DNA of 64,000 nt from Hymenobacter rigui. Lineage in GTDB: Bacteria > Bacteroidota > Bacteroidia > Cytophagales > Hymenobacteraceae. Where the stretch lies: contig NZ_RWIT01000002.1 of the NCBI RefSeq assembly GCF_003944715.1, positions 124,001 to 188,000 of the forward strand. The letters run 5' to 3'. Below are positions 52,245-60,285 of the stretch, piece by piece. The position numbers were made by a program, and so were the translations under genes. Each line of letters starts with the position of its first letter. Within the stretch, counting starts at the first letter, position 1. Below the pieces are notes generated by a model, which was not told the origin of the DNA, did no database searches, and saw only the letters and a program-made list of their open reading frames with translations.

Positions 52245-52694
52245 ATGTCGCAATCCAACCCAAACTATGCTGACCTGGGCTTCTCAAGCCCCATGAGCCC
52301 CACCTTACGAAGCTTAGTGGAGCAGCAGCTGCTTGTCGATTTGGCTCACTATGGAGTCGTTCGGGAGGGGCTGAAATTTGATTGGTCAGAAAGCTGCATT
52401 GAAGGCCATCTAGAGGAATATTTGGGCAGCAGCCTAGAAAATTATTCAGGTATAGCGGTATATGATGCTGACGACAAATGTGTAGCCGATGGGTGGATGG
52501 AATTTATTTTGGCGGGTGAGTTCTTTCTGGTTTTCTGGGACTATCTGACTATTCGGAAAAACGGCCGGCAGGTCTTTGACAAAAGCCAGCCTGGAATTCC
52601 GGACCATGTATGGCAACAGATTCCGGAGGATATCCGCACCAGCTACCGAAATGACCGAATGAAACGGCCGCCCTTTAATCAGCCTGCTCTCTAA
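52245..52694 (+). CDS. Hypothetical acidic protein (cargo gene 3)
   Basis: A 149-residue acidic protein. Segments include LGSSLENYSGIAVYDADDKC, DGWMEFILAGEFFLVFWDYL and GIPDHVWQQIPEDIRTSYRN. The ATG at 52245 is preferred to a TTG 27 bases upstream. It is AT-richer than its flanks and ends 5 bases before the DUF5682 gene, so it is co-transcribed with it. The sequence style suggests an immunity-like small protein, without proof. Confidence 0.68.
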   Translation: MSQSNPNYADLGFSSPMSPTLRSLVEQQLLVDLAHYGVVREGLKFDWSESCIEGHLEEYLGSSLENYSGIAVYDADDKCVADGWMEFILAGEFFLVFWDYLTIRKNGRQVFDKSQPGIPDHVWQQIPEDIRTSYRNDRMKRPPFNQPAL

Positions 52695-52699
52695 CCCCA

Positions 52700-55045
52700 A
52701 TGCCCACCGACCTCCGCCTTTTCGGTATCCGCCACCACGGGCCCGGCAGCGCCGCCAGCCTCGTGCACGCCCTCGATGCCTACCAGCCCGACATTGTGCT
52801 GCTGGAGTGCCCCGCCGATGCCGAAGCGGCGCTGGCGGCGGCCACCCACCCCGAGATGGTGCCGCCGGTGGCCCTGCTCGTGTACAACCCCAAACAGCAC
52901 CAGCAGGCCTCGTTTCTGCCCTTCGCCGAGTTTTCGCCCGAGTGGCAGGCCCTCCACTGGTGCCACCGCCACGGCGCCCACCTGCGCTGCTTCGACCTGC
53001 CCATGGCCCTGCGCTTCGGAATGCCGGATGAAGTACCTGACGTTGCGTCTCTCCCCTTGGCCCCGTCGGAACCAGTTCTGGAAGCTGACTTCAACTCAAC
53101 CACGGAAGCGCCAGATCAGGGTGTAGAGCTGGAATTAGCAGGTAGTTCCCCCTCTCTACCGGAGAGGGGGTTAGGGGGTGAGGCACCGGATCAGGACTCA
53201 GCGGCTGAAGCCTCCCGGGACCCCATCTCCTACCTGGCCGAGCTCGACGGATACGCCGACGGGGAGCGGTGGTGGGAGCTGCGCCTGGAACACGCCCCCG
53301 GCCACGCCGACACCTTTGCCGTGGTGCGGGACCTGATGACGGCCCTGCGCGAGGAGCTGAACCTGCCCGAAACCGAGGAAACCCTGCTGCGTGAGGCCTT
53401 CATGCGCGAAACCCTGCGCGCCACCCTGCGCCAGGGCTACCAGCGCGTGGCGGTGGTGTGCGGGGCCTGGCACGCCCCGGTGCTGCGGCCCGAGCTGCTC
53501 AAGAAAGAAGACAAAGCCCGTCTCAAGGGCCTGAAAAAAGTAGCCACCGCCGCCACCTGGATTCCGTGGACGTTTGAGCGCCTGTCTACCGCCTCGGGCT
53601 ACGGGGCGGGCGTGGGGTCGCCGGCCTGGTACGAGCTGCTGTTTACTACGCCCCGCGCCGAGGTGGTCACGCACTGGATGGTGCGCGCCGCTCGCCTGCT
53701 CCGCTCCCGCGACCTGGACGCCTCCGCCGCCCACGCCATTGAGGGCGTGCGCCTGGCCCACACCCTGGCCGCCGTGCGCGGCCGCGAGCTGCCGGGCATC
53801 GAGGAGCTGCAGGAAGCCGCCGTGGCCATCCTGGGCGGGGGCTATGCCGAGGCTCTGGATATGGTGCAGCGCGAGCTGGTGGTGGGCGAGCGGCTGGGCG
53901 CGGTGCCGCCCGAGCAGCCCGCCACGCCGTTGCAGCAGGACGTGCAGCTGCAGCAAAAAGCCACCCGCCTCAAGCCCGAAGCCACCGCCCGCACCCTCGA
54001 CCTGGATTTGCGCAAGGAGCTGGATTTGAGTCGCAGCCACCTGCTGCACCGCCTGCGCCTGCTCGATATCCGCTGGGGCCAGCCGCGCCGGGCCCACGGC
54101 AAAGCCGGCACCTTCCACGAGCTGTGGGAGCTGCAGTGGCAGCCCGAGTACGCCCTGCAGGTGCTCGACGCGGGCCGCTGGGGCAACACCGTGCTGGCCG
54201 CCGCCGCCGCCCGGGCCGCCAGCCGCGCCGCCGAGGCCCCCGATCTGGAAGCCGTGAGCCAGCTGCTGGAAGAAGCCCTGCAGGCCGACCTCGGCCCGGC
54301 CATCGGGGCGCTGGTGGCCCGGCTCGAAACCCTCTCTGCCGGCACCCGCGACGTGACGCACCTGCTGGCGGCCCTGCCCCCGCTGGTGAACGTGCTACGC
54401 TACGGCAACGTGCGCCGCACCGAAACCGCCCAGGTAGCCACTGTGGTGCACCACCTGGTGCCGCGCCTGTGCATTGGCCTGCCGCCGGCCTGCACCGGCC
54501 TCGACTACGACGCAGCACGCCAGCTGCTGCCCCGCCTCGAAGGCAGCCACCAGGCCATCCGGCTGCTGCAGGACGAAGCCCAGGAAATCGACTGGTACGC
54601 GGCCCTGGCCGTGGTGCTGCGCAACCCGGCTTCGTCGGGGCTGCTGGCCGGGGCGGCGGGGCGGTTGCTATTTGATGCCCATCGCCTCAGCCCGGAGGAG
54701 GCCGCCACGGCCCTGGGCCTGGCCCTCTCGCCGGCCCAGCCCACCAGCTACGCCACGGCCTGGCTGGAAGGCTTCCTCAGCGGCAGCGCCCTGCTGCTGC
54801 TCCATCACCGTCCCCTTTTCGATCTACTCAACGACTGGCTGGGCACGCTCCCCGAAGACACCTTCCGCGAAATCGTGCCCCTGTTGCGCCGTGCCTTCGC
54901 CGATTTCAGCCTGCCCGAACGCCGCCAGCTGCTCGACCTCGCCCAGCAAGGCGCCCAGCCGGCCCTGGCCGCAGCCGAGGAAGACTTCGACCTGGAACGG
55001 GGCCTGCGGGTACTACCGGGCCTACGGGAGCTGATGGGCTATTGA
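52700..55045 (+). CDS. DUF5682-family protein (ChaN/TIKI-like N-domain)
   Basis: A 781-residue protein. The N-domain has LFGIRHHGPGSAASLVHAL (about 7-25) and VLLECPADAEAAL, and a second His motif VVCGAWHAPVL at about residue 252. This His/Glu layout recalls the ChaN/TIKI/erythromycin-esterase-like fold, which is inference. The rest (about 300-781) is a long helical region. A linker at about 130-175 contains an in-frame family C repeat arm (PSLPERGLGGEAPDQ). It is a core gene of the SWIM/MoxR/VWA cassette. Confidence 0.78.
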   Translation: MPTDLRLFGIRHHGPGSAASLVHALDAYQPDIVLLECPADAEAALAAATHPEMVPPVALLVYNPKQHQQASFLPFAEFSPEWQALHWCHRHGAHLRCFDLPMALRFGMPDEVPDVASLPLAPSEPVLEADFNSTTEAPDQGVELELAGSSPSLPERGLGGEAPDQDSAAEASRDPISYLAELDGYADGERWWELRLEHAPGHADTFAVVRDLMTALREELNLPETEETLLREAFMRETLRATLRQGYQRVAVVCGAWHAPVLRPELLKKEDKARLKGLKKVATAATWIPWTFERLSTASGYGAGVGSPAWYELLFTTPRAEVVTHWMVRAARLLRSRDLDASAAHAIEGVRLAHTLAAVRGRELPGIEELQEAAVAILGGGYAEALDMVQRELVVGERLGAVPPEQPATPLQQDVQLQQKATRLKPEATARTLDLDLRKELDLSRSHLLHRLRLLDIRWGQPRRAHGKAGTFHELWELQWQPEYALQVLDAGRWGNTVLAAAAARAASRAAEAPDLEAVSQLLEEALQADLGPAIGALVARLETLSAGTRDVTHLLAALPPLVNVLRYGNVRRTETAQVATVVHHLVPRLCIGLPPACTGLDYDAARQLLPRLEGSHQAIRLLQDEAQEIDWYAALAVVLRNPASSGLLAGAAGRLLFDAHRLSPEEAATALGLALSPAQPTSYATAWLEGFLSGSALLLLHHRPLFDLLNDWLGTLPEDTFREIVPLLRRAFADFSLPERRQLLDLAQQGAQPALAAAEEDFDLERGLRVLPGLRELMGY
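53140..53185. repeat. Intragenic family C repeat arm inside the DUF5682 gene
   Basis: A hairpin with 9-bp arms CCCCCTCTC (53148-53156) and GAGAGGGGG (53162-53170) is followed by TTAGGGGGTGAGG. It matches the layout of the family C arms at 49939 and 61907. It is read in frame and is flanked by two similar 16-base segments (GAAGCGCCAGATCAGG at 53105 and GAGGCACCGGATCAGG at 53181). Confidence 0.75.
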
Positions 55046-55060
55046 CGTATCATAGCACGA

Positions 55061-55160
55061 TGTAGAGACGCAATATTTTGCGTCTCGTCGTTGAACGACC
55101 GGCTTCGCGCAGATCAAACAGCATCAGCAACGACGAGACGCAAGATGTTGCGTCTCTACA
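55061..55160. repeat. Family A inverted repeat, inverted orientation
   Basis: Arms at 55061-55093 and 55128-55160 (core GTAGAGACGCAATATTTTGC) pair with two mismatches. The spacer signature reads in the opposite direction to the copy at 46232, so the element can insert in either orientation. Confidence 0.9.
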
Positions 55161-55195
55161 CCGTTCCAATTACCAGCCGTCGTACCTTGCCACCT

Positions 55196-55555
55196 ATGCC
55201 TACTACCTACCCTTTCCAGGTTGCTGATTTAGCCGACAAGGCCGAGCCCGGCCGCCAGGAGCGCATCCTGGTGAACCTCACCAACCTGGAGGACTATTAC
55301 AACGTGTTCGAGAAGTACGGCTTCAGCGGCAGCGGCGCCAGCTGGGCCGAGCACATCGAAACCATCCTGGAGGAGCACGCCCCCGCCCTACTCGACCACG
55401 TGGAGCTGGCCGGCCAGGGCGACATTTTCCTGGCCTTCACCGACGGCCCCGCCGCCACCGAGCAGTTTCTGGCCCTAATTCAACCCATTTTCGGCGACCT
55501 GGGCAGCCTCAACAAGTACCTCAGTCAGGCTGACCCCGGCGACTTTTTTGAGTAG
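55196..55555 (+). CDS. Imm51-like immunity-family protein
   Basis: A 119-residue acidic protein resembling the Imm51 immunity family: RILVNLTNLEDYYNVFEKYG, GASWAEHIETILEEHAPALL and a Gly/Asp-rich end. Imm51 proteins are found in polymorphic-toxin loci, where they protect against a cognate toxin. No toxin is adjacent here, so this would be an orphan immunity gene within the cassette. The frame is open to 55091 through the preceding repeat, but the ATG at 55196 is the natural start. Confidence 0.62.
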   Translation: MPTTYPFQVADLADKAEPGRQERILVNLTNLEDYYNVFEKYGFSGSGASWAEHIETILEEHAPALLDHVELAGQGDIFLAFTDGPAATEQFLALIQPIFGDLGSLNKYLSQADPGDFFE

Positions 55556-55566
55556 ACATTTTTCCT

Positions 55567-56043
55567 ATGCCAGCCACCCCTGCTATTGTCACCTTTTGGG
55601 GTGCTTTACTTGGTATTGCAGCCCTAACTGCCTGCACAACTCAATCAGAAAATCCGCAAAACCCTCTACTTCCAGACACTGAAGTGTCTGTTATGCCTGT
55701 CAGCAGTGCTACCCATGACACATTCTCAATTTCAACACCACACACGGTAAAAGTGTACCTAAACAGTCGTGCCTTGTACCGGCAGGCAGTGGCAAATGGA
55801 ATAACAGATTACCTGCAATTCTCTTGTAAGTCAGAAAGTAAAGGACTGAGTATTGTCCACTATAGACTCCAACAAGACACTGCCTACGTGACATTCGATA
55901 TAACTGATCCGACAGCATTTAAACAGCCTGTGGATGTAGCCCACTTGAAGTATTCCTTTGCACTGGACCTAAATCTCAGACGGCCCGGCATCGATTCAAC
56001 TTTTAACTCCCTAGATGTCTTCTACATCAGCAGTAAGCCATAA
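55567..56043 (+). CDS. Hypothetical lipoprotein
   Basis: A 158-residue exported lipoprotein: the signal FWGALLGIAALTAC ends in a lipobox Cys at about residue 23. The mature part has strands such as SISTPHTVKVYLNSRALYRQ and YSFALDLNLRRPGIDS, with no recognised family. It is strikingly AT-richer than the flanking DUF5682 and VWA genes, suggesting later insertion. Its stop is about 60 bases before the VWA gene. Confidence 0.68.
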   Translation: MPATPAIVTFWGALLGIAALTACTTQSENPQNPLLPDTEVSVMPVSSATHDTFSISTPHTVKVYLNSRALYRQAVANGITDYLQFSCKSESKGLSIVHYRLQQDTAYVTFDITDPTAFKQPVDVAHLKYSFALDLNLRRPGIDSTFNSLDVFYISSKP

Positions 56044-56106
56044 GCATAATCAGCAGTAAGCCAAATGCATATGGCTTACTAACATTTTCGAACCCAACAA
56101 CAATGT

Positions 56107-57219
56107 ATGCCCCCCTCCACCGACAACGCCACCCGCTGGAAGCTCGTGCTCGGCTCCGAGGCCGACGCGCAGAACCAGATTGCCTTCGATGCCGATTACA
56201 AAGGCATGGACGACGTGCTGACCTCGCTCTATGACCAGTCGGAGCGCAAGGCGGGGCTGGGCGGCTCCGCGCCCCGCGTGAGCCGCTGGCTAGGCGACAT
56301 CCGCACCTACTTCCCCACTGAGGTAGTGGCCGTGATGCAGCGCGACGCCATGGACCGCCTGGGGCTGCACCAGCTGCTGCTGGAGCCCGAGATTCTGCGC
56401 ACGGTGCAGGCCAATGTGCAGCTGGTGGGCATGCTCATGTCGCTGAGCCGGGTGATGCCCCAGAAGGTGAAGCACACCGCCCGCGAGGTGGTGGGCCGGG
56501 TGGTGAAGGAGCTGGAGCAGCAGCTCTCGAACCCTCTGCGGCAGGCCGTGCAGGGCGCCCTGAGCCGCGCCGTGCGCAACCCTCGCCCCCGCTACCGCGA
56601 AATCGACTGGGCCGCCACCATTCGGGTCAACCTTAAGCACTACCAGCCGGCCCAGCGCACCATCGTGCCCGAGCGGCTGGTGGGCTTCGGGCGGCGCGGG
56701 CAGGCGCTCAAGGAAATTGTGCTGTGTGTGGACCAGAGCGGGTCTATGGCCTCCTCGGTGGTGTACGCGGGCGTGTTCGGGGCGGTGCTGGCCTCCATCA
56801 AGGCCGTGAAAACGCACATGGTGGTGTTTGATACCAGCGTGGTGAACCTGTCCGAGGATCTGCAGGACCCGGTGGACTTGCTGTTTGGGGTGCAGCTGGG
56901 CGGCGGCACCGATATCAACCTGGCCCTGGGCTATTGCCAGCAGCTCATTACCCGCCCCACCGATACCATTCTGTTGCTTATCAGCGACTTGCACGAGGGC
57001 GGCAATGAGCGGGAAATGCTCAAGAAAGCTGCTGCCCTGCGTGCTGCCGGCGTTACCGTCGTAGCCCTGCTGGCCCTCTCCGATGACGGCGCCCCCAGCT
57101 TCGACAGGCGCGTGGCCGAGCAGCTGGCCGCCCTCGATATTCCATCTTTTGCCTGCACGCCGGGCCAGTTCCCGGGCCTGATGGCGGCGGCTATTCAGGG
57201 CGGCAAGCTACAGGTGTAA
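56107..57219 (+). CDS. VWA-domain protein, last core gene of the SWIM/MoxR cassette
   Basis: A 370-residue CoxE-like protein. A helical N-part (about 1-195) precedes a von Willebrand factor A domain with a complete MIDAS: DQSGS at 209-213, Thr in LGGGTDINLALGYC and Asp in LLLISDLHEGGN. MIDAS sites bind a divalent metal and a partner acidic residue. VWA proteins are the usual clients of MoxR ATPases. The N-part (SRWLGDIRTYFPTEVVAVMQ) is conserved-looking but of unknown role. Confidence 0.85.
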   Translation: MPPSTDNATRWKLVLGSEADAQNQIAFDADYKGMDDVLTSLYDQSERKAGLGGSAPRVSRWLGDIRTYFPTEVVAVMQRDAMDRLGLHQLLLEPEILRTVQANVQLVGMLMSLSRVMPQKVKHTAREVVGRVVKELEQQLSNPLRQAVQGALSRAVRNPRPRYREIDWAATIRVNLKHYQPAQRTIVPERLVGFGRRGQALKEIVLCVDQSGSMASSVVYAGVFGAVLASIKAVKTHMVVFDTSVVNLSEDLQDPVDLLFGVQLGGGTDINLALGYCQQLITRPTDTILLLISDLHEGGNEREMLKKAAALRAAGVTVVALLALSDDGAPSFDRRVAEQLAALDIPSFACTPGQFPGLMAAAIQGGKLQV

Positions 57220-57277
57220 ACCGCATGTCATTCCGGGCAGGAAGAGGAATCCGGGAACGTATTTTGAAAATACAGAA

Positions 57278-57377
57278 GAACGTCATGCTGAGCTTGTCGA
57301 AGCATCTCTACCGAGGGTAATCAAGTACTGCCATAACGAAGTGGTAGAGATGCTTCGACAAGCTCAGCATGACGTTC
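57278..57377. repeat. Family B inverted repeat, perfect 35-bp arms
   Basis: Arms at 57278-57312 and 57343-57377 (core CGTCATGCTGAGCTTGTCGA) are exact complements with a 30-base spacer. It lies between the VWA gene and the response regulator. A lone arm-like segment (GTCATTCCGGGCAGGAAGAG) precedes it at about 57225. Confidence 0.92.
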
Positions 57378-57465
57378 TGATACCGTTTCGCGCCGCTCAG
57401 AATATAACCACAGCTTGCTGGCGTCATGGGCCCGTATACGCCAACTGCGTTACTTTACTGCCCGC

Positions 57466-58143
57466 ATGAAAATACTCCTGGTGGAAGACGAGCCCAAGCT
57501 GGCGTCTTTCGTGAAAAAAGGCTTCGAGAATGAGGGCTACGAAATCGACGTAGCCTACGACGGGCGCGTGGGCCAGTCGCTGATTCAGCAGAACCGCTAC
57601 GATTTGGTGATTCTGGACGTGAACCTGCCCTACGTGAACGGCTTCGAGCTGTGCCGGCTGGTGCGCCGCCAGGATGCCCGCGTGCCCGTGCTGCTGCTCA
57701 CCGCCCTCGACAGCCTCGACGACAAAGTAACCGGCTTCGAGGCCGGCACCGACGACTACCTGGTGAAGCCCTTCGAGTTCAAGGAGCTGCTGCTGCGGGC
57801 CCGGGTGCTCACGCGCCGCCACACCGAGGCCGCCACTGTGAAACAAGCCCTGCGCATTGCCGACCTGGAGCTGAACCTCGACGCCAAAACCGTAACCCGC
57901 GCCGGCCAGCGCATCGACCTCACCACCAAGGAATACGCCCTGCTGGAGTACCTGCTGCTGAACCGGGGCAAAATCATTTCCCGGGTAGATATTGCCGAGA
58001 AGGTCTGGGAGCTGAATTTCGACACCAACACCAACGTCATCGACGTGTACGTGAGCTACCTGCGCAAAAAGCTGGATAAGGGCTACCCCGTTAAGCTCAT
58101 TCACACGGTGGTGGGCATGGGCTACGTACTGCGGGAAGGGTGA
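57466..58143 (+). CDS. OmpR/PhoB-family response regulator
   Basis: A 225-residue two-component response regulator. The receiver has VEDE at 7-10, the phosphorylated Asp51 in LVILDVNLPYVNGFELCRLV, and the conserved Lys in DDYLVKPFEF. A winged-helix DNA-binding domain follows (about 130-225: DLTTKEYALLEYLLLNRGKI, VIDVYVSYLRKKLDKG). The frame is open to 57415, but the ATG at 57466 is the natural start. The histidine kinase follows after a 160-base AT-rich repeat region. Shared operators at 59897 and 60621 are its likely targets. Confidence 0.94.
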   Translation: MKILLVEDEPKLASFVKKGFENEGYEIDVAYDGRVGQSLIQQNRYDLVILDVNLPYVNGFELCRLVRRQDARVPVLLLTALDSLDDKVTGFEAGTDDYLVKPFEFKELLLRARVLTRRHTEAATVKQALRIADLELNLDAKTVTRAGQRIDLTTKEYALLEYLLLNRGKIISRVDIAEKVWELNFDTNTNVIDVYVSYLRKKLDKGYPVKLIHTVVGMGYVLREG

Positions 58144-58144
58144 T

Positions 58145-58293
58145 TTTTAATTAAAAATTGAAAATTAAAAGGCATTGCCTTCGAATGGCTTTACGCCGTT
58201 CATCCACCTGCGTCTTGCACTGCCCGCTGTGGCTGTTGGCCCAAACGGAACCAAGGTTGCAACACCCACCGCACTAAACTTTTAATTTTTAAT
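58145..58293. repeat. AT-rich imperfect inverted repeat between regulator and kinase
   Basis: AATTAAAAATTGAAAATTAA-type sequence on the left and TTTTAATTTTTAATT on the right flank a GC-richer spacer. The AT-rich arms resemble those inside the E1 gene. The kinase start follows within 11 bases. Confidence 0.65.
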
Positions 58294-58303
58294 TCCCCCT
58301 CCT

Positions 58304-59671
58304 GTGCTCATCCGCAACAAGCTGGTTTTGCGCTTTACCCTGCTGGTGGTGGGTATTCAGCTGTGCTTTTCCGTCTTTATTTATTACTTCCAGGCCACTA
58401 CCCGGGAGCAGCGGTTTATCAACCGCCTGGCCGGCAAGGCCACCATGACGGCCCGGGTGCTGGTGCGCCACGACAGCCTCAACCACGACCTGCTGCGCAC
58501 CATGCACCGCCGCGACCTGTTCACGGTGCCGGGCGAGCAAATCAGTATCTACGGGCCCGGCCAGCACCTCATCTATACCAGCGCCGACGGCCTTAGCCAG
58601 AAGCTGAACTCCCGCTTTCTGGGCCGCATCCGGCCCGACCAGCCGGTGCAGTTTACCGATGGGGCGCTGGAATCAATTGGGCTGTATTATGAGCGCAACG
58701 GCCAGCCGTATTGGATTTTCGCCGCCGGTCACGACGATTTCGGGCACCGACAGCTGCAGAAGCTGGGGCTGATTCTGCTGGCGGCCAACCTGGGGGCGCT
58801 GGTGCTCATCATTCTGGCGGGCTGGTATTTCGCGGAGGAGTCGCTGAAGCCGATTTCGCGGGTTATCAGGCAGGTAGAGCGCATCACGGCCTCTCGCCTG
58901 AATGCCCGGGTGGACGAGGGCAACGGCACCGATGAAATTGCCCAGCTGGCCCGCACCTTCAACCACATGCTGGGCGGCGTGGAGCAGGCGTTTGAGTCGC
59001 AGAAAAGCTTTCTGAGCAACGCCAGCCACGAGCTGCGCACGCCCCTGGCCTCGGTGCTGGGCACGCTGGAAACCGCCTACGCCTACGATACCGATTTAGC
59101 GGAGGCCAAACGGAGCATCAGCTCCGCCACCGAGGAAATCAAAAAGCTCATTGAGCTGACCAACGGCCTGCTGAGTCTGGCCAAAGTAACCGACGCCTCC
59201 CCCCGCCGCGACTTGGTGCGGCTGGATGAGTGCCTGACCCAGGCCATCGACTCCTGCCAGGCCTGCTACCCCGGCCGCCTGGTGCAGTTGCAGTTTGGCC
59301 TGCTGCCGCCCGAGGTGGAGGATATGTTTATGGTGCGCGGCAACGCCCAGCTACTCACCACGGCCCTGCTCAACCTGCTGGATAATGCCTGCAAATACTC
59401 CCGGGAAACCGTGCAGGCCGAGTTGGGCTACCTCTCCCCGAAAACCGTGCAGGTGCGCGTAACCGACCAGGGCATCGGCATGGAGCCCCACGAACTGGCC
59501 CGCATCTACGAGCCGCTGTACCGCGCCGGTACCGATACTACTGCCCCCGGCTACGGCATCGGCCTGCCCATGACGCGCAAAATTGTGCTCCTGCACGGCG
59601 GCCACATCGAGCTGACCTCCACGCTGGGCCGCGGCACCACCGCCACCGTGCAGTTCCCGGCGGCGGAGTAG
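58304..59671 (+). CDS. Sensor histidine kinase
   Basis: A 455-residue membrane sensor kinase with a GTG start. Two transmembrane helices (about 10-29 and 153-176) bracket a periplasmic sensor (about 30-150), and a HAMP domain follows. The phosphorylated His is H242 in SFLSNASHELRTPLASVLGT. The ATPase domain shows LLNLLDNACKYS, VTDQGIGM and the GYGIGLPMTRKI loop. It pairs with the response regulator upstream. The downstream copper-binding and efflux genes suggest it senses a metal or envelope stress; this is inference. Confidence 0.94.
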   Translation: MLIRNKLVLRFTLLVVGIQLCFSVFIYYFQATTREQRFINRLAGKATMTARVLVRHDSLNHDLLRTMHRRDLFTVPGEQISIYGPGQHLIYTSADGLSQKLNSRFLGRIRPDQPVQFTDGALESIGLYYERNGQPYWIFAAGHDDFGHRQLQKLGLILLAANLGALVLIILAGWYFAEESLKPISRVIRQVERITASRLNARVDEGNGTDEIAQLARTFNHMLGGVEQAFESQKSFLSNASHELRTPLASVLGTLETAYAYDTDLAEAKRSISSATEEIKKLIELTNGLLSLAKVTDASPRRDLVRLDECLTQAIDSCQACYPGRLVQLQFGLLPPEVEDMFMVRGNAQLLTTALLNLLDNACKYSRETVQAELGYLSPKTVQVRVTDQGIGMEPHELARIYEPLYRAGTDTTAPGYGIGLPMTRKIVLLHGGHIELTSTLGRGTTATVQFPAAE

Positions 59672-59714
59672 TTGAATTTGGGAAGCGGTTTAGAAAGTCA
59701 TAACAGCCTAAAGA

Positions 59715-59847
59715 ACGTCATGCAGAGCATGTGGCGCCTCAAGCCAGTGACGAAGCATCTCGCGTGCTGATGTTGCAATGCTATTCAGATGTCATCAAGC
59801 GAGATGCTTCGTCACTGGCTTGAGGCGCCACATGCTCTGCATGACGT
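59715..59847. repeat. 49-bp perfect inverted repeat (family B-related)
   Basis: Arms at 59715-59763 and 59799-59847 (core ACGTCATGCAGAGCATGTGG) are exact complements around a 35-base spacer. The outer ends resemble family B (ACGTCATG and GAAGCATCTC), but the middle of the arm is different. Confidence 0.92.
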
Positions 59848-59896
59848 AGCACTACTTTTTTGACGGCTTCGAGGTAAATGGTGACTCATCACGCCC

Positions 59897-59953
59897 ATTT
59901 AACATCTTCTAATTCCCTTCTCATACGGTTTTAATGCCGGCGGGCGTGTTTTG
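59897..59953 (+). promoter_or_regulatory. Three-box direct-repeat operator plus -7-like element (site 1)
   Basis: Boxes ATTTAACA (59897), TTCTAATT (59907) and TTTTAATG (59929) start 10 and 22 bases apart. CCGGCGG follows the third box directly, and a GTGTTTTG -7-like element ends at 59953. The same arrangement recurs at 60621. The helical-turn spacing of direct repeats is typical of OmpR/PhoB-type regulators. Confidence 0.7.
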
Positions 59954-59957
59954 CGCC

Positions 59958-60233
59958 ATGACCGGACAACCAACCGCATCCGCTGCTGCCCCACGCAACC
60001 GGTTTCTGCTCGGGTTGCTGCTGGCTACGCTGCTGCTGTCGACGGCCCTGAACCTGTATCTGCTGTTTCAGGGGCCACAGTACGCTCCCGAGTACGACCT
60101 GGACGCGCAGCTGCCCGAGCTGGTGACGGAAGTGGAGCTGCAGCAGGCCCGCCGCGCGCTGGCCGAGTGCCAGTCCGGCCACCCCGTTACGCCCGACACG
60201 CTCACCACCGTTACTGTCCCCCGCCACCCCTGA
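59958..60233 (+). CDS. Small single-pass membrane protein
   Basis: A 91-residue protein with one helix (FLLGLLLATLLLSTALNLYLLF, about 16-37) and an acidic C-terminal tail (PEYDLDAQLPELVTEVELQQ). The ATG at 59958 is preferred because it lies immediately after the promoter; a start at 59934 would lie inside the operator. No family is recognised. It is the first gene behind operator site 1, with the copper-binding gene next. Confidence 0.65.
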   Translation: MTGQPTASAAAPRNRFLLGLLLATLLLSTALNLYLLFQGPQYAPEYDLDAQLPELVTEVELQQARRALAECQSGHPVTPDTLTTVTVPRHP

Positions 60234-60245
60234 CCGGGGTGGCCT

Positions 60246-60268
60246 TGCCGCTGCCAAGCGGCTTTTTT
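60246..60268 (+). terminator. Short terminator-like hairpin
   Basis: The stem GCCGCT/AGCGGC with a 4-base loop is followed by a T-run (TTTTTTG), just after the small membrane-protein gene. Another stem, CCACCCC/GGGGTGG, overlaps the stop codon at about 60224-60242. Read-through to the copper-binding gene may be partial. Confidence 0.6.
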
Positions 60269-60285
60269 GTTTTCTCCCTTCCTTC

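Noticed and set aside
58145-58293. AT-rich region as a replication origin
   Set aside because: No DnaA boxes or origin-type genes are adjacent, and the same AT-rich arms occur in other repeats.
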